A program made the position numbers and the translations under genes. Of a stretch of DNA of 64,000 bases, positions 59,799 through 64,000 are shown one piece after another. The stretch's first letter is position 1. Each line of letters begins with the position of its first letter. The notes beneath the pieces were generated by a model. The model had not been told where the DNA came from, made no database searches, and was given only the letters and a program-made list of their open reading frames with translations. The stretch is from Viola odorata. Lineage: Eukaryota > Streptophyta > Magnoliopsida > Malpighiales > Violaceae. The stretch lies in contig OY829545.1 in the NCBI GenBank assembly GCA_963691705.1, forward strand, positions 30,305,475 through 30,369,474, in the 5' to 3' direction.

Positions 59799-59838
59799 CG
59801 TTGATCTGGTTGACCAAGGAAAGTCAACCAGATCAACG
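59799..59838. promoter_or_regulatory. Perfect 16-bp inverted repeat in B U3
   Basis: Arms CGTTGATCTGGTTGAC (59799-59814) and its exact complement (59823-59838) with an 8-bp spacer. Each arm contains a TTGAC W-box core, the binding motif of WRKY factors. It lies about 215 bp upstream of the TATA box. Confidence 0.75.
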
Positions 59839-60051
59839 ACCCTTGAATTAATGTGCATGGTGTACATGCACCGTGGAAGCGACGGAGCAGCGGAGCAAGC
59901 CACTAAGCTGCTTGCTCCCATCGCTTCCTGTCCCATCAACCATCATCACGCAACACTAGCCTCACCACCTCGATGCCCTAGCTCTGCCAGCACGACGGTC
60001 ACGGCTCCTCCACGCGCAGCATCCTTGTCCTCGCCACACGTGATCTTGGCC

Positions 60052-60058
60052 TATAAAA
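60052..60058 (+). promoter_or_regulatory. TATA box of B 3' LTR
   Basis: TATAAAA within GGCCTATAAAAGGCC, in the GC-richer part of U3. Transcription would start about 30 bp downstream. Confidence 0.72.
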
Positions 60059-60937
60059 GGCCATTGCCCTTCAACCATTTGAACCATGAATTCACCCCGA
60101 GCCTTGCTCCTTCTCCCTCTAAGACTGAATGCTCACGTAGAGAGTCAGTTGCCTCAGTTCGTCAAGCTTTTTTGGTTTAAAATTTAAAGCTTCGCTCGAA
60201 AGTACGCCTTTCTTTCCCTTTTACTTATTCAACATTTTTTCGTAAAAATTAATCGTATGCATGATATATAGAATTGCTAGAATTAAAATCAACCCATATG
60301 AACAACTTGTTTAAAGACTTGCTTAAAATGCCATGTTCGTTTGATTTTAAATTCCGCTTATATTGACTGCATGTATCTGGTAGCTTCGATCCCACATCGG
60401 TTTATCATTTCAAAATATCTCTCATTTAAATTTGTACTCTGTTAAGCTATCCATGATAGAATCACGTAGTAATAAATTTAATCATGCATGGTCCGATGAT
60501 GAAATAGAGGGCGCTCATTCAGTCTTACGAAAAATTCAGTCCCATCACGCTACGGTCAGGAATAATCAATCCGTCTTGAAAATGGTAACCCCATCTGATA
60601 AGATTTTTAAAACGGTAACCCCGTCCAACGATTAATTATTCCTGAACGGTCCCGATCATGGAAAATACTAAAGTGACGATTCCTCTGAGGACCCCCTTTT
60701 AAAATGCATTTTTATCAACATCTTTTAAACACCTCTCTTATCAACTGGTAACCATTTTCGGATGTGACTAGGGTGCCTAACACCTTCCCGAGTCCATAAT
60801 ACGACCCCAAACCTTTGTCTTGGGTTTAGACCCTTTTTTTGTGCCTTTAGTTTTTTAGTTTTTTGTTAGTTTTTCTTTATTTTATTTTATTTATGCCATG
60901 ACGATTAGGTTCCCTAAGCCTAGAGACAAAATTAAGG

Positions 60938-60948
60938 TGGCGACTTCA
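60938..60948 (+). other. PBS-like motif in U5 of B
   Basis: TGGCGACTTCA, exactly the first 11 bases of the tRNA-Arg-type primer site of C and D, 92 bp before the LTR end. Confidence 0.8.
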
Positions 60949-61040
60949 TTACATGTTGCGAGGCGTCCTTTCACGCTGAGTATCGAAAGGTCTCAGATTC
61001 GTCGTACACTCACGAATATTTTTATTTTCGGGGCGCGACA

Positions 61041-61045
61041 GTGTC
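61041..61045. repeat. Target-site duplication of element B, right copy
   Basis: GTGTC, identical to 13301-13305. Confidence 0.85.
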
Positions 61046-61536
61046 CACTGGCCAGGATCACTAGGAAAGGGGGTTCCCTCCAAGTGATTTCAAAAGGAGG
61101 AGAGTAGGATTGGAAAGGGGTTCCTCCCAATCTATAGCAGAGTTATAAGAGAGAAGGAGAAAATCTAAGGTCGATGATCGATTAAACAAGGAATGTGCTC
61201 ACGAATTCACCCTTACCAGGAGTTTACCTCACGACAGTTCGCAACCAACCTCATTCTGCAACCTTAGCTCAGATCTCCTACTGCATAAGATTGCTTCTTT
61301 TTATTTAATTATTGCTTGTTCTCTTTTATGCTTTGTTTATCTTAATTGCAGAAACAAAACCCCTCAACTCCAGTGATGAGGAAGTCGTGTCAAAACTACA
61401 ATTTCCCGAAAGATCTCTGTGGACGATCTTCTTACCACAATTTACAAGTTCCTTGTGGATGAGTGATAAGTTGTATTCCTACCCCTCATTTCGTATATTT
61501 TATACAACTAAATTTGATGCCCTCGACACGCAATCA
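61046..61536 (+). repeat. Right part of the probable Athila LTR
   Basis: Non-coding sequence from the B target site to ATCA at 61536, five bases before an Athila-type primer site. Together with 12412-13300 it would form one LTR. Confidence 0.5.
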
Positions 61537-61541
61537 AATTT

Positions 61542-61560
61542 TGGCTCCGTTGCCGGGGAT
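61542..61560 (+). other. Primer-binding site of the Athila element
   Basis: TGGCTCCGTTGCCGGGGAT, one base from the tRNA-Asp-complementary TGGCGCCGTTGCCGGGGAT that I know from Athila elements. A run ending TTGTCTTTTGCAG at 61608 before the gag ATG resembles a splice acceptor. Confidence 0.8.
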
Positions 61561-61611
61561 CTTTTGATGGTGTTTTTGTAGTTTTGTTTTTATTTTTGTC
61601 TTTTGCAGTTG

Positions 61612-64000
61612 ATGACCAGGACCTCAAAGGAAGATTTACTACCTTTGAATCCAGAACTTACGAACACTGAAGCACAAAATAGAAAGAAAGCCAAGAGAAA
61701 ATTCGACGGTGAATTTTCTGGTACACAAACAGAATCTAGTTTTGTTAGCAGTCTAGGCCAAGATCCAGGCCTAGTTGAAAACCCAATACCAATCATGGAG
61801 GAAAACCAACAAGAACAGACGATGAGGGAGCAAAATAGGGGGGCAGAACGAGTGACCTACTCCTGTATTAATCTACCCCCAATGGCTAATGATTGTTCTA
61901 TAAAGACAAACATCATAGCCAACTTAACCAAGTTCCATGCCCACTCAAACGAGAATCCGTATAACCATTTGAGGAACCTTCACCTCCAATATGATACCCT
62001 AAAACCAGTGGGGGTATCAATTGAGAGGGCCAAACTGAAAGCATTTCCTTGGTCTCTTGAAGACTCAGCTAAGAATTGGTTCTATAGCTTGCCCCATAAC
62101 ACTATTACAACATGGGGAGATATGTCTGCTGTCTTCCTAAACAAGTATTGGAATGCCACCAAGGCAGGGACAACTAGGAAGAATTTAGTCTCCATCCAGC
62201 AGAGGGGAGACGAGAGCTTGAGTGAGTATCATCAGAGGTATAGGGACCTTTAAGACATTTGCCCTACACATAGAGTGACCGACAATCTTCTGATCCAATA
62301 TTTCTATGATGGAATGTGTGTAAAGGATAAGAAGGGAGTGGATGCAGCCACTGGAGGGGCACTTCAAGACCTTACACCAACAAGAGCCAAATTGCTTCTC
62401 CAAACAATGGTCGATAATTGCCAAAACAACGCCTTATCCGAGAGAAATTCTGCACCTTCTTCTTTGAATGCTTTAAATGTTGAAAATAAGCTTGATAAGA
62501 TCACTAACATATTGATGAATCTTTCTACAGGTACCACATCTCAAATACAACCTACAACAGCAACAACTAATCCTATGCCCTTGATTTGTGGGATTTGCCA
62601 ACAATTAGATCATCCAACCTATAGTTGTTACATGGTGGAACAGCCGGGTGATCCAGCCCCAATCCCAGTTAATGTTGCATATGGTTACAATCAAGGACAA
62701 CCTAGATTTCCACATGAAAGTAACCAATACCCTTGGAGACAACATCCCAATCTAAGGTGGAGACAAGATCCGCCTCAGCCTAGCCAATAACCACAACAAC
62801 AATGCAATCAGCAACCACAACAATCCCCCATTAACTTTCAACACTTCGTACCTAGACCACCTCAATCAAACCAGGCTAATGTCCCACTGTTACCACTAAC
62901 ACCTCAACTACTTAAGATTATTGGAGTCCCCATAGAGGATACATTGTAAAAATTCATGCAAGCAACCTAGTCTAGTCTTGTTGAGATGCAGAAACAGAAC
63001 ATTGAAATGCAAAAGCAAATCAGTCAACTTACCCAACAGACGTAGCAACCTGAGTCAGGTGGCAAATTACCTTCCACCACTGAAAATAATCCCAAGCACA
63101 ATGTAAGTGCTATTCATCTTAGGAGTGGAAGCGTTCTACCTAAAAGGAAGGGAGCAAAGTCAGACCGGGAGGTACACAATCAGTCGTTTGAGGATGAGAA
63201 TGATGTTGTGGATGAAGAAATCCAGGTAGAGTCTCAGCTGAAACCGATCTTGGGTAAGACTGAGACTAAGACTGACAATCCAGCCGAAACAGAAAAGGAG
63301 AAACCGATCTTAGCCAAGCTAGTAGCTAAGACTGATGAGCAGAGTTTAAAACCTCAGGAAACAGTGGAGATTCCACCACCCTATCCTCCCAAGTCTTCCA
63401 AACAGAAGAAGCTAGACGAGGCTAAGAAATTCATGAACATTTTTGGCAAAGTGGCAGTGAATATTCCCATGCTAGATTTAATTTCTAAAGTACCATCTTA
63501 TGCAAAAAATTTAAAAGAACTCTATACTAACAAAAGAAAACTTGTAGGAATGGAGAGAGTGAATATTACACAGAATATTTCCTCAGTACTTCAGAGCAAA
63601 CTCCCGGAGAAGTGCGGAGATCAAGGAACCTTCACCATCCCTTGTAAGATAGGGAATGAAACAGTGGAAAAAGCTCTTTGCGACTTAGGGATTGGAATCA
63701 ACATGATGTCCTTGAAAGAATATGAGACATTGCAAATGGGACCAAGGAAAGAGACGCAGGTGGTGATTCAATTTGCTGACTGAACCATAATTCACCCTAA
63801 GGGAGTAGTAGAGGACGTTCTCGTCCAAGTCAATAATTTTATATACCTTGTGGATTTTTATATTATTGAGATGGATTCTTAGTTACCTTCTTATACAACA
63901 GATGTGCTTCTAGGGAGACCTTTCCTTAGGTCAGCTAGAGCAAAGATAGATGTTTATGAAGGAAGTATCATTTTGGAATTCTTTGGGAGCACTATTAAGT
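61612..64000 (+). pseudogene. Athila gag and protease, truncated by window end
   Basis: One frame from ATG 61612 to the window edge with no frameshift but seven stops, at 62251, 62788, 62947, 62968, 63043, 63781 and 63880. The gag core is at 61950-62250 (ENPYNHLRNL, KLKAFPWSLEDSAKNWFYSL, WGDMSAVFLNKY, SLSEYHQRYRDL). A CX2CX4HX4C-like knuckle (CGICQQLDHPTYSC) lies near 62585, then a Gln/Pro-rich linker. The sequence from 63360 on (PPPYPP, then MLDLISKVPSYAKNLKELYTNKRKL) leads to the protease, where LCDLGIGINMM corresponds to the Athila DLGAS-type active site, then LLGRPFLRSARAKIDV. Pol and any env-like ORF lie beyond the window. Confidence 0.88.

Larger units (their letters stand above)
13306..61040 (+). 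mobile_element. Ogre element B (Ty3/gypsy, Tat lineage), host of C and D
   Basis: A plus-strand LTR retrotransposon of about 16.9 kb once nested element C is removed. The order is a truncated 5' LTR (13306-13850), ORF1 remnant, gag, protease, [C], RT, RNase H, archaeal-type RNase H, integrase, a long 3' untranslated region with a minisatellite, polypurine tract and 3' LTR (59112-61040). The extra ORF1, the double RNase H and the long minisatellite-bearing 3' region are diagnostic of Tat/Ogre elements. It is flanked by GTGTC on both sides. Many stop codons make it non-autonomous today. Confidence 0.92.
59112..61040 (+). repeat. Element B 3' LTR
   Basis: 1929 bp from TGTTGATACCC to GGGGCGCGACA. 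It lacks the tandem arrays that enlarge the C LTRs. Inverted repeat at 59799-59838, TATA box at 60052-60058, PBS-like motif in U5 at 60938-60948. It is followed by the GTGTC target copy. Confidence 0.93.

Noticed and set aside
1..64000. tRNA or rRNA genes and ordinary cellular genes
   Set aside because: I found no cloverleaf-like or rRNA-like stretch and no coding segment outside transposon families. tRNA-like strings are primer-binding sites. A tRNA scan and Rfam search would settle it.

Overview
The window is plant nuclear DNA, almost certainly from a eudicot, and consists almost entirely of transposable elements stacked inside one another. I see no intact cellular gene, no tRNA or rRNA gene and no CRISPR array. 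The plant assignment rests on the element families: a Tekay-type Ty3/gypsy chromovirus, an Athila gag-protease, Tat/Ogre elements with a DUF7745-like extra ORF and a second (archaeal-type) RNase H, a DD39D mariner relic and a BED-finger hAT transposase.

Layout. 1-7395: a minus-strand Tekay element with a complete 5' LTR (5300-7395) and 11 bases of its 3' LTR. 7425-8349: a plus-strand mariner-like transposase relic. 8350-12008: a minus-strand hAT element carrying one long transposase frame. 12009-12411: a G-rich imperfect tandem repeat. 12412-13300, continued at 61046-64000: an Athila-like element (probable LTR, PBS, gag-protease). It is split by Ogre element B (13306-61040, plus strand; duplicated target GTGTC). 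B is split by Ogre-family element C (19835-50718, minus; target GCAGC). C is split by the related element D (25570-42047, minus; target ATGAT/ATGAC). A 773-bp TA-flanked MITE (47349-48121) sits in the 5' LTR of C only.

B is the only one of the three Tat/Ogre copies with polymerase genes: ORF1 remnant, gag, protease, then RT, RNase H, second RNase H and integrase beyond C. All are broken by stop codons and a few frameshifts. C and D have complete LTRs, primer sites and polypurine tracts but no pol. They look like large non-autonomous derivatives that would have depended on a B-like partner for reverse transcription and integration. Their interiors are filled with minisatellites.

The most interesting signals are not genes. 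They are: a near-copy of the tRNA primer-binding site inside the U5 of all three Ogre-type LTRs; a hairpin next to the polypurine tract kept in all three; a higher-order repeat in D carrying paired palindromes with mirror-symmetric base changes; a hairpin-bearing 52-bp minisatellite in C; and a 29-nt piece of gag-protease coding sequence pasted into one LTR of C. I found no sign of a new cellular defence or metabolic system. All coordinates and motifs were read by eye, so alignments are needed for identities and exact edges.
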